The notes below the pieces were generated by a model. That model made no database searches. It had not been told where the DNA came from and worked only from the letters and a program-made list of their open reading frames with translations. Shown here piece by piece: positions 1 through 6,790 of a stretch of 15,241 bases of DNA. The position numbers and the translations under genes are program-made. Origin of the DNA: RFXV01 sp038150465 (GTDB lineage: Bacteria; Bacteroidota; Bacteroidia; Flavobacteriales; Schleiferiaceae); the NCBI GenBank assembly GCA_038150465.1, contig JAYOTP010000043.1:1-15241 (forward strand). The letters run 5' to 3'. Numbering within the stretch: position 1 is the first letter of the stretch; each line of letters opens with the position of its first letter.

Positions 1-472
1 GCACTTTCTCTTCCAGCTCTTTTTTATACCGCTCGATCCCCTCGCGAACATCCTTGTTCTGGGCACCAATGATCTGGGCCGCCAATATCCCTGCATTCAA
101 CCCTCCATCAAGGGCCACTGTGGCCACAGGTACGCCGCCGGGCATCTGCAAGATCGACAGCACCGAATCCCAGCCGTCAATGCTGTTTCGTGAATGGATC
201 GGCACCCCGATCACAGGCAGTGGGGTCAGGGAGGCGAGCATGCCCGGAAGATGAGCTGCGCCACCTGCACCCGCAATGATCACTGTCAGACCGCGCTCCA
301 CAGCTGACTTTCCATATTCCATCATCCAATCCGGCGTACGATGCGCCGAGACGACCTTGACCTCCACTGGTATCGAGGATCGCTCCAAAAAATCAACAGC
401 TTGCTGCATGATGGGCAGGTCGCTTTTGCTCCCCATGACCACACCAACTTTGAATGAAGTGGAAGTACTCAT
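1..472 (-). CDS. purE: N5-carboxyaminoimidazole ribonucleotide mutase PurE (3' end beyond window)
   Basis: PurE moves the carboxyl group of N5-CAIR to C4, giving CAIR, in cytoplasmic de novo purine synthesis, using the product of PurK. Reading the minus strand from the ATG at 472 gives 157 codons without a stop. The protein begins MSTSTSFKVGVVMGSKSDLP, carries the family loop GSKSDLP (residues 14-20) and SAHRTP (42-47) with the expected catalytic His44, then GAGGAAHLPG, IGVPIHS and a VPVATVALDGG stretch. Family members are usually about 160-170 residues, so only the last few codons are missing at the left edge. The start codon overlaps the purK stop as ATGA (472-469), which decides the start and indicates translational coupling. 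The short active-site spacing and presence of purK point to the class I mutase rather than the class II AIR carboxylase. Confidence 0.97.
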   Translation of the reverse strand, partial: MSTSTSFKVGVVMGSKSDLPIMQQAVDFLERSSIPVEVKVVSAHRTPDWMMEYGKSAVERGLTVIIAGAGGAAHLPGMLASLTPLPVIGVPIHSRNSIDGWDSVLSILQMPGGVPVATVALDGGLNAGILAAQIIGAQNKDVREGIERYKKELEEKV

Positions 473-1632
473 TGTGATTTGATCTTAATGTTCTCAGCTA
501 AATTCCGTGCACGGCTTCTGGCCTCTCCAAGGCTGTGGGCAACGATATTGACATGCCCCATTTTTCTGTTGGGCCGGGTGGTCTTCTTTCCATAGAGGTG
601 CAGATAGACTCCGGGCTCTGCCATCGCCTTTGCAGCGCCTTCATAGGCCACAGGACCCTCGTGTTCCCGATCGCCGACCAAGTTGATCATGACGCCCGGT
701 TGGCGCAATTCCGTCGCTCCAAGCGGAAAGCCCATGACCGCGCGAAGGTGCTGCTCGAATTGCGAGGTCCATGAGGTATCCGAAAAGATGTGGCCACTGT
801 TGTGGGGCCTTGGTGCCATTTCGTTCAAGAGCAGAGCACCTTGCTCATCCACGAGGAATTCCACAGCCAACAGACCCACATGCTCTTGTTGCTCCAAAAG
901 GGCATGGGTATACTTTTCCGCCTCTTTGATCAGCTCCGGATCGGCCAGGCTCGGGACGAAGGTCTGCTCCACCTGATTGGTCTCTGGATGGAACTCCATT
1001 TCGACGGGTGGATAGACCGCCAATTCTCCATTTGAGGAACGTACGCCCACACAAGCGATCTCTGTTTTGATGGCCACCAGATCCTCCAAAAAGCAGGGAA
1101 CATCGGGCAGTTCATCCAGATCGCTCAATTTCTTTACGATCTGTACGCCCCGTCCATCGTATCCGCCCCTTCGGGCCTTCCAGACAAAGGGCAGGGTCCA
1201 TTTTGCCTCTTCCACAGCAGACCGAACCTCATCTTTTGAATCAAAGAGCTCATAGGGAGCCGTGGGCATATCGTGCTCTGTGTAAAAGAGCTTTTGCGTG
1301 CCTTTGTCCTGGATACGCACCAAGACGGCTGGGGGCGGGTAGACTTTCAGCCCTTCTTCCTCCAACTGCTTCAAGGCAGATGCATCCACATTTTCGATCT
1401 CGATGGTCAGCACCTCACATTTTCGGCCAAAAGCCAAAATGGCCTCCTTATCCAAAAGGCCTCCTTGCTCGAACTTCATTGTAATACCCGAACAGGCACA
1501 ATGGGGATCCGGATCCATCACAGCGGCCTCGATATCCAATCGAATGGCCTCTTCCAGCAGCATCTTCCCTAGTTGTCCGCCACCGAGTATCCCCAGTTTT
1601 CCAGAAGAGGCGAACCACGCATCTGCATTCAT
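469..1632 (-). CDS. purK: N5-carboxyaminoimidazole ribonucleotide synthase PurK
   Basis: PurK is an ATP-grasp ligase that carboxylates AIR with bicarbonate and ATP to give N5-CAIR, the substrate of PurE. The 387-residue protein has the N-terminal nucleotide-fold motif GILGGGQLGKML (about residues 14-25), a central ATP-grasp region with FVWKARRGGYDGRGVQIV and FLEDLVAIKTEIA, and the C-terminal family signature LLNEMAPRPHNSGH followed by TSQFEQHLRAVMGFPLG. The length fits full-length PurK. The ATG at 1632 is the only plausible start, since no other Met precedes the glycine-rich loop. The gene follows the SprT-like gene after 18 bases and overlaps purE by four bases (ATGA), so it probably shares transcription with both. 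A TAnnTTTG element sits only four bases upstream of the ATG (see that entry). Confidence 0.97.
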   Translation of the reverse strand: MNADAWFASSGKLGILGGGQLGKMLLEEAIRLDIEAAVMDPDPHCACSGITMKFEQGGLLDKEAILAFGRKCEVLTIEIENVDASALKQLEEEGLKVYPPPAVLVRIQDKGTQKLFYTEHDMPTAPYELFDSKDEVRSAVEEAKWTLPFVWKARRGGYDGRGVQIVKKLSDLDELPDVPCFLEDLVAIKTEIACVGVRSSNGELAVYPPVEMEFHPETNQVEQTFVPSLADPELIKEAEKYTHALLEQQEHVGLLAVEFLVDEQGALLLNEMAPRPHNSGHIFSDTSWTSQFEQHLRAVMGFPLGATELRQPGVMINLVGDREHEGPVAYEGAAKAMAEPGVYLHLYGKKTTRPNRKMGHVNIVAHSLGEARSRARNLAENIKIKSQ

Positions 1633-1636
1633 GCGG

Positions 1637-1644
1637 CAAAGATA
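1637..1644 (-). promoter_or_regulatory. TAnnTTTG (-7-like) element directly upstream of purK
   Basis: The minus strand reads TATCTTTG here, an exact match to the Bacteroidota primary sigma factor -7 consensus TAnnTTTG. It lies in the 18-base gap between the SprT-like gene and purK, with its last base only four bases before the purK ATG. No clear TTTG -33 partner was found at the usual spacing. If active, the transcript would begin at or next to the ATG and be leaderless or nearly so. It could also be a chance match, because purK may simply be read through from the upstream genes. Confidence 0.35.
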
Positions 1645-1650
1645 ACCGAA

Positions 1651-2265
1651 CTACAGAGGGCGCACCTTGATCAGCGGGCTGACGCGGTACATGCGCCTAT
1701 TTTCCATATCCTCACAGAGAATGCGGCTTCTCAAATGTGTTCCCTTGCGAAACTTTCGCCCTTTCTCTGTCTCAAAAACGACCTGATCATCCAGTTCCCT
1801 GAGAAGCATCCAGCCCGCTGCCGGAGGTGGATCGAACGCCATCACGGCCTCGGACAGGGCCGCATCGGAAGTACTCGAAGCCCTTGGGTTTTGCATGTGC
1901 TTCCTTAAAACACTGAGCAGAGGTTCGGGGAAGATCTCTGGCACAAGAAATGGTTGCATGACCTCCCTGAAGTGCTTCTTCCATTGAGAGCCATGGGGAC
2001 GATCTGCCCCTTTGGGATCTGAAAGCCGATGGCGAAAATGCGCGAATTCATGCAGGGAGGTTATCAGGAAGGCCATCTTGTTCAGACTGCCATTGACCGT
2101 GATCCGGTGTCGCTTCTCGCGCCCAACTGGCGGTCGGTAATCTCCAAGCTTGCTGCTCCGCTCTTTCGAAACGATGAACCGAAGCGGCTGCTTGTCCAAT
2201 AATTCTGCAAGCGACTGAACAGCAGCTTTGGGCACATAGGGACTCAATGGATGGACCTTGTCCAT
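1651..2265 (-). CDS. SprT-like zinc metalloprotein
   Basis: This 204-residue protein belongs to the SprT-like (zincin) family, relatives of the protease domain of SPRTN and Wss1; the bacterial members have no firmly established role. HEFAH at residues 72-76 is the HExxH zinc and catalytic motif, and PHGSQWKKHF (His91) gives the typical third zinc ligand. The C-terminal third (FETEKGRKFRKGTHLRSRILC) matches the pattern seen in Bacteroidota members in place of a multi-cysteine zinc ribbon. The reading frame is open to 2487, but the ATG at 2265 is preferred: it gives the family-like start MDKVHPLSPYVP, and it overlaps the stop of the tiny lipoprotein gene as TGATG. Sequence upstream of 2265 in this frame lacks protein-like character. 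purK follows after 18 bases. Confidence 0.88.
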   Translation of the reverse strand: MDKVHPLSPYVPKAAVQSLAELLDKQPLRFIVSKERSSKLGDYRPPVGREKRHRITVNGSLNKMAFLITSLHEFAHFRHRLSDPKGADRPHGSQWKKHFREVMQPFLVPEIFPEPLLSVLRKHMQNPRASSTSDAALSEAVMAFDPPPAAGWMLLRELDDQVVFETEKGRKFRKGTHLRSRILCEDMENRRMYRVSPLIKVRPL

Positions 2266-2351
2266 CAAAAAGAGGGACAATCGCAGCCGTGTCCGGATCC
2301 ACAAGAGACCATAAAACACAAGAGGGCGATCAACAGAACGAGTCGAATCAT
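2265..2351 (-). CDS. Putative 28-residue lipoprotein, translationally coupled to the SprT-like gene
   Basis: From the ATG at 2351 the minus strand encodes a 28-residue peptide: MIRLVLLIALLCFMVSC, then GSGHGCDCPSF and TGA. It has one positive charge, a hydrophobic stretch of about 13 residues and a Cys at position 17 preceded by Met-Val-Ser, an acceptable though not ideal lipobox for signal peptidase II. The mature part would be only 12 residues, CGSGHGCDCPSF, with three cysteines. Its stop overlaps the SprT-like start as TGATG (2267-2263), the arrangement seen at the true junctions mlaE/mlaF here. The same frame is open up to 2576, but that upstream part lies antisense to mlaE and is not protein-like. 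I recognise no named family. The lipoprotein-like composition and exact junction support a real gene; it could still be only a leader peptide that brings ribosomes to sprT. Confidence 0.6.
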   Translation of the reverse strand: MIRLVLLIALLCFMVSCGSGHGCDCPSF

Positions 2352-2393
2352 TGCCCCAAGATAAAAAGGCAAATCGGGGTATTTTCGCAAGGA

Positions 2394-3140
2394 ATGAGAC
2401 GGATCCTGCATCATTTTGGCGCGTATTGTCTTTTGATGAAGCGCGCCTTCCAAAAGCCCGGTCGCTCGCGTGAATACGGCAAGGCACTTGCCCGTGAGAT
2501 CGACTACCTCGGCTTGGATTCTGTGGCTATTGTTGGTATCATTTCGCTCTTTGTCGGGGCGGTGGTCACCATTCAAACAGCCTTGAATCTGGACGATCCG
2601 TTCATTCCGGATTACTACATCGCCATTGCTACCCGGGAATCGATCATCCTTGAGTTCTCGCCGACCATGGTCAGCCTGATCCTCGCAGGTAAAGTGGGAT
2701 CGAATATTGCCTCGACCCTGGGAACCATGCGCGTGTCCGAGCAGATCGATGCATTGGAGGTCATGGGCGTGAACAGCGCATCGTATCTGGTGATGCCGAA
2801 AGTCTTGGCAAGCATGCTCTTCAACCCCATTCTGATCATGCTGAGTATGGGCCTCGGGCTTTTGGGCGGCTACATTGCGGGCAACCTTACTGGCGTGATC
2901 TCCACACCCGATTACCTCCTAGGCATTCAACTCGGATTCAAACCATTCTACATCACCTATGCCATGACCAAAACCGTGGTCTTTGCTTTTCTGATCACCT
3001 CCATCTCTGCCTACTACGGTTATACCGTCAAAGGGGGCGCTGTTGAAGTGGGAACCTCAAGTACCCGTGCAGTGGTGAGCAGCAGTGTGGCCGTGATCGT
3101 AGCGAATTACTTTCTCACTCAGATCCTATTGGGCACCTGA
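2394..3140 (+). CDS. mlaE: MlaE-family lipid transporter permease
   Basis: This is the inner-membrane permease of an MCE/Mla-type ABC transporter that moves phospholipids between inner and outer membranes. The ATG at 2394, preceded by AAGGA, gives a 248-residue protein starting MRRILHHFGAYCLLMKRAF; the frame is open to 2247, but that extension is not family-like and is antisense to the lipoprotein gene. Visible features are an amphipathic N-terminal helix, a hydrophobic segment VAIVGIISLFVGAVVTIQTA (about 44-63), the conserved core SLILAGKVGSNIASTLGTMRVSEQIDALEVMG with the E-Q-D-A-L-E coupling element, and further membrane segments near 135-165 and 200-245. The stop overlaps mlaF as TGATG. 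An imperfect -7 element TATTTTCG lies at 2380-2387. No MCE (mlaD) gene is adjacent. Confidence 0.93.
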   Translation: MRRILHHFGAYCLLMKRAFQKPGRSREYGKALAREIDYLGLDSVAIVGIISLFVGAVVTIQTALNLDDPFIPDYYIAIATRESIILEFSPTMVSLILAGKVGSNIASTLGTMRVSEQIDALEVMGVNSASYLVMPKVLASMLFNPILIMLSMGLGLLGGYIAGNLTGVISTPDYLLGIQLGFKPFYITYAMTKTVVFAFLITSISAYYGYTVKGGAVEVGTSSTRAVVSSSVAVIVANYFLTQILLGT

Positions 3141-3901
3141 TGATCGAAGTGCAGAATATCCAAAAATCCTTTGGGGCACACGAAGTGCTCAAGGGCATCG
3201 ATGCGCAATTCGAACAAGGAAAGACCAACCTGATCATTGGTCAGTCTGGTTCTGGGAAGACCGTCTTCCTCAAATGCCTGGTCGGTCTTCATGAGCCCGA
3301 CCATGGCGCCATCCTTTTCAATGACCGGAACACCGCCTGGATGGACCAAAAAGAACGGCAACTGCTTCGTCAGGAGATCGGGATGGTCTTCCAGGGAAGC
3401 GCCTTGTTCGACAGCCTGACCGTTGAGGAAAATGTCATGTTCCCTTTGAATATGTTCACGCGTATGAGTTTTGGGGAGAAAAAAGATCGGGTGGATTTCT
3501 GCCTGAACCGGGTCAAGCTGGAAGGCGCCAATAAAAAATATCCGGCCGAGATCTCGGGCGGAATGATGAAACGTGTAGCCATTGCTCGTTCCATAGCCAT
3601 GAACCCCAAATACCTCTTCTGCGACGAGCCCAATTCGGGTCTCGATCCACAAACGGCTGTCGTTATTGACAATCTGGTGCGCGAGATCACTCAGGAATAT
3701 GGGATCACCACGGTGATCAATACCCACGATATGAATTCTGTGATGGAGATCGGAGACCACATCATCTTTCTGAAAAATGGGGTCAAGGCCTGGGAAGGAG
3801 ACCGGCACGAGATCATTCGATCCGACCAGCCAGACATCACAGAATTTGTCTTCACCTCCGAACTCTTAAAGAGCATTCGAAAAGCACAAAGGAGCAGTTG
3901 A
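3140..3901 (+). CDS. mlaF: MlaF-family lipid transporter ATP-binding protein
   Basis: This 253-residue cytoplasmic ATPase powers the MlaE permease encoded just upstream. It shows the full ABC set: Walker A GQSGSGKT (34-41), Q-loop VFQGSALFDSLTVEENV (Gln85), signature ISGGM (138-142), Walker B YLFCDEP with Asp162 and Glu163, D-loop SGLDP, and switch His196 in INTHD. The phrase ISGGMMKRVAIARS and the Walker B followed by N-S-G-L-D-P are characteristic of the MlaF subfamily. The start codon overlaps the mlaE stop (TGATG at 3138-3142), which fixes the start and implies coupled synthesis of the two subunits. The gene ends at a TGA at 3899-3901, about 45 bases before a palindromic terminator. The periplasmic and outer-membrane partners must be encoded elsewhere. 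Confidence 0.95.
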   Translation: MIEVQNIQKSFGAHEVLKGIDAQFEQGKTNLIIGQSGSGKTVFLKCLVGLHEPDHGAILFNDRNTAWMDQKERQLLRQEIGMVFQGSALFDSLTVEENVMFPLNMFTRMSFGEKKDRVDFCLNRVKLEGANKKYPAEISGGMMKRVAIARSIAMNPKYLFCDEPNSGLDPQTAVVIDNLVREITQEYGITTVINTHDMNSVMEIGDHIIFLKNGVKAWEGDRHEIIRSDQPDITEFVFTSELLKSIRKAQRSS

Positions 3902-3946
3902 GTGAGAAGCCTCGACCCAACGTTTTTTAAATGATGCAGCAAAAAA

Positions 3947-3968
3947 AAGCCCCGCATATGCGGGGCTT
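3947..3968. terminator. Palindromic terminator between convergent mlaF and the T9SS protein gene
   Basis: The core GCCCCGCATATGCGGGGC (3949-3966) is a perfect palindrome and is extended by AA and TT on its flanks. It folds as a seven-base GC-rich stem with an ATAT loop. Read on the minus strand the stem is followed by eight T, a textbook intrinsic terminator for the secreted protein gene that stops at 3992. On the plus strand the tail is TTCTCGTTTC, weaker, but it lies 45 bases past the mlaF stop and could serve it too. Confidence 0.88.
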
Positions 3969-3991
3969 CTCGTTTCGATCATTGGATCAAA

Positions 3992-5980
3992 TCACTCAAC
4001 GCTTACGCGGTAGGCACCGCGGGCCTGCTCGTTGGTGACCTGAATGATGTACATGCCCTTGGGCAGTTCACTCATGTCCACCTTTGCAGGAACGCCTTGG
4101 GCGATCAACTGATTGTCGGTAAGAACCACACGGCCGCCCATGTCACTTACAGTGATGTCATAGGTTCCGAAGTCCTTGTCCAACTCGATACGAACAACAT
4201 CCGTAGTTGGATTCGGGTATACACTGGCTTCGAGCTTTTCTTCACCAACACCGATTCCAAATGGTGTAGTGGCCATATGGATCCATGGGCTGTTGAACGA
4301 ACGGCTTCCGGAATATCCGCTGTACCACTGAGCACCGACAACGAACATAAGGCTCGCTCCACCGGGCTGATCCCACTGCGCATCATTCGCGATGCGGATC
4401 AGGTTGGCACCTGCATTGGAATACATGGTCACAACTACATAGTATGCACCCATGCTCTGCATCAAGTCGAGCGGAATGCCATTGGTAGTCATATCGAAAG
4501 TGATGATTCCTCCATTGGCATTGTTCACTGTCTGCTGCGCCGTTGCGATAAGACCGTTGGGGTCAAATCCAGAAGTAGCACCTGTAAAGGCAGAAGAATC
4601 ATAGATCGCCACCTCCATGAAACCACCTGGAACGGTCAGCGTGCTGAGACCGACCTTGACATTCCAAAGTTGTGCGTCATTGGTCAGGTCGATACGTGAA
4701 GTCATCGCCGCACCATCGTCTCCAAGCTGAGGCGTTCCCAAACTGTTGCTGAAAACACCACCATCAAGAGACATCACAGAGTCTGAAACAATGAATTGGA
4801 AGGTGTCGGATTTCAATGCCAGCGCCTGGCCACCTGCCATTGTGGAATCAGCAGTGAGGTTGTACATGAAATAGTGTGTACCGGTTGCAGAAGGCTGCCA
4901 TGGAGCTGCATTGGTATTCAGATCGTTGTAGGTCAGTGTGTCGGATCCCATACCACCGCCCCAAGCAGAAGAAACCACAGGGCCATTCACTGTATTCACC
5001 GTTCCACTGGGATCGATGATCTCCATGCTCAGCTGAGCGTTGTACAATGGAGCCGAGCCAGAGCTGATCGCGTTGCAATCGAATGCCAGGTCGCGATTCT
5101 GATCCAATGTGAAAGTTCCCAGTTTGGAAGAACCTGCGGCCGGCCCAACCAGGAAGTCAAATGCAGGAGCACCTCCCCACGCGCCAAAGTCAGCGCGGAA
5201 CTTAGGTACGGACTGTAGGGTAATGTCATCCAGCATCCAAAAATAGTAGTCACCATCCCAGCGGAAGCGCATCTGAACCTGAGATTGACCAGCAACCCAG
5301 TTGGATACATCGCGTGCCTCGACATCATTGTCAGGCGTAGCAGAGTTCACAGAAATATCTCCGTTGTAGGTGATGCTGTATGGGAAGGTATTTCCACCGT
5401 CGATCGAGAAATCCACATAGGTCGCTGGAACTGCCTGGCTTCCGCCTGGACCAGCAAAACGACGATAGTATTGAGTGAAGCTGAAGTCAACAGAGGTTTC
5501 GCCCGAAAGGTCAATGGTCTCTGTGATCAGATAGGCCATGTGCGGTGCAGGGGCAACTCCGCCACCGAAGTTTCCTGGGATACCGTTGTTGTCGAGCCAG
5601 TCCGAATCAATGATCACGAAACCATTGGTCCGCGTGGCTGACTGGATGGGCAATCTTCCTCCAGCATAGGCTCCTCTTGAACCTGTGTCTGCAGAAAAAG
5701 TAGCTCCAGAGCCAGTGCCTCTGTAGTCCCAAAGGCCGGCACCTCCTGTGCCTGCATTTACATTCTGCCAGGTAGATGGTATGCCGTTGGCAAAGTCTTC
5801 CGACCAGATGACGGACTCAGTGCCCGCTGTGGTGAGGACGCTCGCACCTTCTGTGCGGTCGTCGGCTGTCATTATGGTTCTGGAAGCCTCAACGGTGCGG
5901 ATGTCGTGTCCGTTGATCTTTTGAGCCGAAGCTGTCAGACAAAAGGCTGCAGAAGCCAACACAAGTGTAGTCTTCCTCAT
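3992..5980 (-). CDS. Secreted protein with choice-of-anchor J-like domain and type A T9SS sorting domain
   Basis: A 662-residue secreted protein of unknown specific function. It starts with a signal peptide, MRKTTLVLASAAFCLTASAQ. A first domain (about residues 57-258) runs from ESVIWSEDFANGIPSTWQN through LWDYRGTGSG to YYFWMLDDITLQS, the pattern of choice-of-anchor J or MAM-like jelly-roll domains found in many Bacteroidota exoproteins. The middle (about 260-580) is rich in Gly, Ser, Thr and Asn with beta-sandwich character and no catalytic motif that I recognise. Residues 587-662, from VYPNPTTD through YDITVSDMGGRVV to LPKGMYIIQV, form a type A sorting domain (Por_Secre_tail), so export by the type IX system and attachment at or release from the surface are expected. 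A TAnnTTTG promoter element lies 22 bases upstream and a strong terminator just downstream, so it is probably monocistronic. Confidence 0.9.
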   Translation of the reverse strand: MRKTTLVLASAAFCLTASAQKINGHDIRTVEASRTIMTADDRTEGASVLTTAGTESVIWSEDFANGIPSTWQNVNAGTGGAGLWDYRGTGSGATFSADTGSRGAYAGGRLPIQSATRTNGFVIIDSDWLDNNGIPGNFGGGVAPAPHMAYLITETIDLSGETSVDFSFTQYYRRFAGPGGSQAVPATYVDFSIDGGNTFPYSITYNGDISVNSATPDNDVEARDVSNWVAGQSQVQMRFRWDGDYYFWMLDDITLQSVPKFRADFGAWGGAPAFDFLVGPAAGSSKLGTFTLDQNRDLAFDCNAISSGSAPLYNAQLSMEIIDPSGTVNTVNGPVVSSAWGGGMGSDTLTYNDLNTNAAPWQPSATGTHYFMYNLTADSTMAGGQALALKSDTFQFIVSDSVMSLDGGVFSNSLGTPQLGDDGAAMTSRIDLTNDAQLWNVKVGLSTLTVPGGFMEVAIYDSSAFTGATSGFDPNGLIATAQQTVNNANGGIITFDMTTNGIPLDLMQSMGAYYVVVTMYSNAGANLIRIANDAQWDQPGGASLMFVVGAQWYSGYSGSRSFNSPWIHMATTPFGIGVGEEKLEASVYPNPTTDVVRIELDKDFGTYDITVSDMGGRVVLTDNQLIAQGVPAKVDMSELPKGMYIIQVTNEQARGAYRVSVE

Positions 5981-6002
5981 GTGATTGTTTTTAGGGTTTC
6001 GT

Positions 6003-6010
6003 CAAATTTA
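6003..6010 (-). promoter_or_regulatory. -7 promoter element for the 662-aa T9SS protein gene
   Basis: The minus strand reads TAAATTTG, an exact match to the Bacteroidota -7 consensus TAnnTTTG, 22 bases before the ATG at 5980. The start site would fall near 5996, leaving a short A-rich leader (ACCCTAAAAACAATC). No good TTTG was found at the ideal -33 distance; several T-rich stretches lie between 6011 and 6040. The rest of the intergenic region up to 6118 shows no gene. Confidence 0.5.
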
Positions 6011-6118
6011 CTCAAATGAAACCAAAAATGTGGCGTGAGCAAGCTAAAAACACAAGCGAAAACGAAGCAGACACATTTCCTCATCGGAAGAATCCACCAG
6101 GCGATCGGACAAAAAGCA

Positions 6119-6721
6119 TCAAGGATTTCCTCGAAATGCTTCCAACTGATCTACTGAACCCGACTTTTTCCACCCTGCTGCAACAAACCATGAGGAGGTC
6201 ATAAAGAGGATCTTCAGATCGATACTTAAACCCCGGTTCTCAACGTACCAAACATCCTTTTCAAATCGCTCTGTCCAAGCCAATCCAGATGCGCCATGGA
6301 TCTGTGCCCATCCCGTGATCCCCGGCCGCACATCGTGCCGTTTCATTTGATCCACACTGTAAAGTGGCAAATACTCCATAAGCAATGGGCGCGGCCCGAC
6401 GAGGCTCATATCGCCTTTGAGCACATTCCAGAATTGCGGCAGTTCATCCAGTTTTAAGCGTCTCAAAACAGCACCAATACGAGTCACACGCTGCTCATCG
6501 GTTTCTGCTGTTCCATCTGCTTCTGAATGGGACCTCATCGACTTGAGCTTGTATAGCCGGAAGGGCTTCCCGTGTAAACCGGGACGTTCCTGCACGAAAA
6601 CTGGAGACTCCTTGTATACAGCGATCAGCAGAATGGCAAGAATCAAAAGGATGGGGCTGAAGCATGTCAGCACCAGAATGGATGCGACTATATCGGCCAA
6701 CCTTTTGAAAAGTGGGTACAT
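6119..6721 (-). CDS. PglC-like polyprenyl-phosphate sugar-phosphate transferase
   Basis: A 200-residue enzyme of the bacterial sugar transferase family (small monotopic phosphoglycosyl transferases like PglC and the catalytic part of WcaJ/WbaP). Such enzymes move a sugar phosphate from a nucleotide sugar to undecaprenyl phosphate, the first step in making a surface polysaccharide or glycan. Seen here: an N-terminal membrane-dipping helix with the Ser22-Pro23 kink, the basic-aromatic segment FVQERPGLHGKPFRLYKLKSM, the catalytic Asp92-Glu93 in LDELPQFWNVLKGDMSLVGPRP, and the conserved block RPGITGWAQIHG followed by DVWYVENRGLSIDLKIL. The C-terminal LEAFRG tail is complete. It lies 69 bases downstream of gcvP on the same strand with no clear terminator between, and no other glycan gene is adjacent. 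The sugar it transfers cannot be read from the sequence. Confidence 0.93.
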   Translation of the reverse strand: MYPLFKRLADIVASILVLTCFSPILLILAILLIAVYKESPVFVQERPGLHGKPFRLYKLKSMRSHSEADGTAETDEQRVTRIGAVLRRLKLDELPQFWNVLKGDMSLVGPRPLLMEYLPLYSVDQMKRHDVRPGITGWAQIHGASGLAWTERFEKDVWYVENRGLSIDLKILFMTSSWFVAAGWKKSGSVDQLEAFRGNP

Positions 6722-6790
6722 GAACAGTGTGCTGCTTTTATTCGATGATCAACTTGTGATCCTCCAAAAGAATAAAAACAGATCGACTCC

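Noticed and set aside
2247..2393. N-terminal extension of the MlaE frame by 49 residues
   Set aside because: The extension is antisense to the lipoprotein gene and start of sprT, is not hydrophobic or family-like, and the ATG at 2394 gives a normal length with an AAGGA upstream.
2266..2487. N-terminal extension of the SprT-like frame by 74 residues
   Set aside because: Basic, low-complexity shadow sequence that overlaps the mlaE 5' end. The ATG at 2265 starts the family-like part and coincides with the TGATG junction.
3119..3808. 229-codon minus-strand frame opposite mlaF
   Set aside because: Antisense to conserved ABC ATPase motifs; no recognisable protein features.
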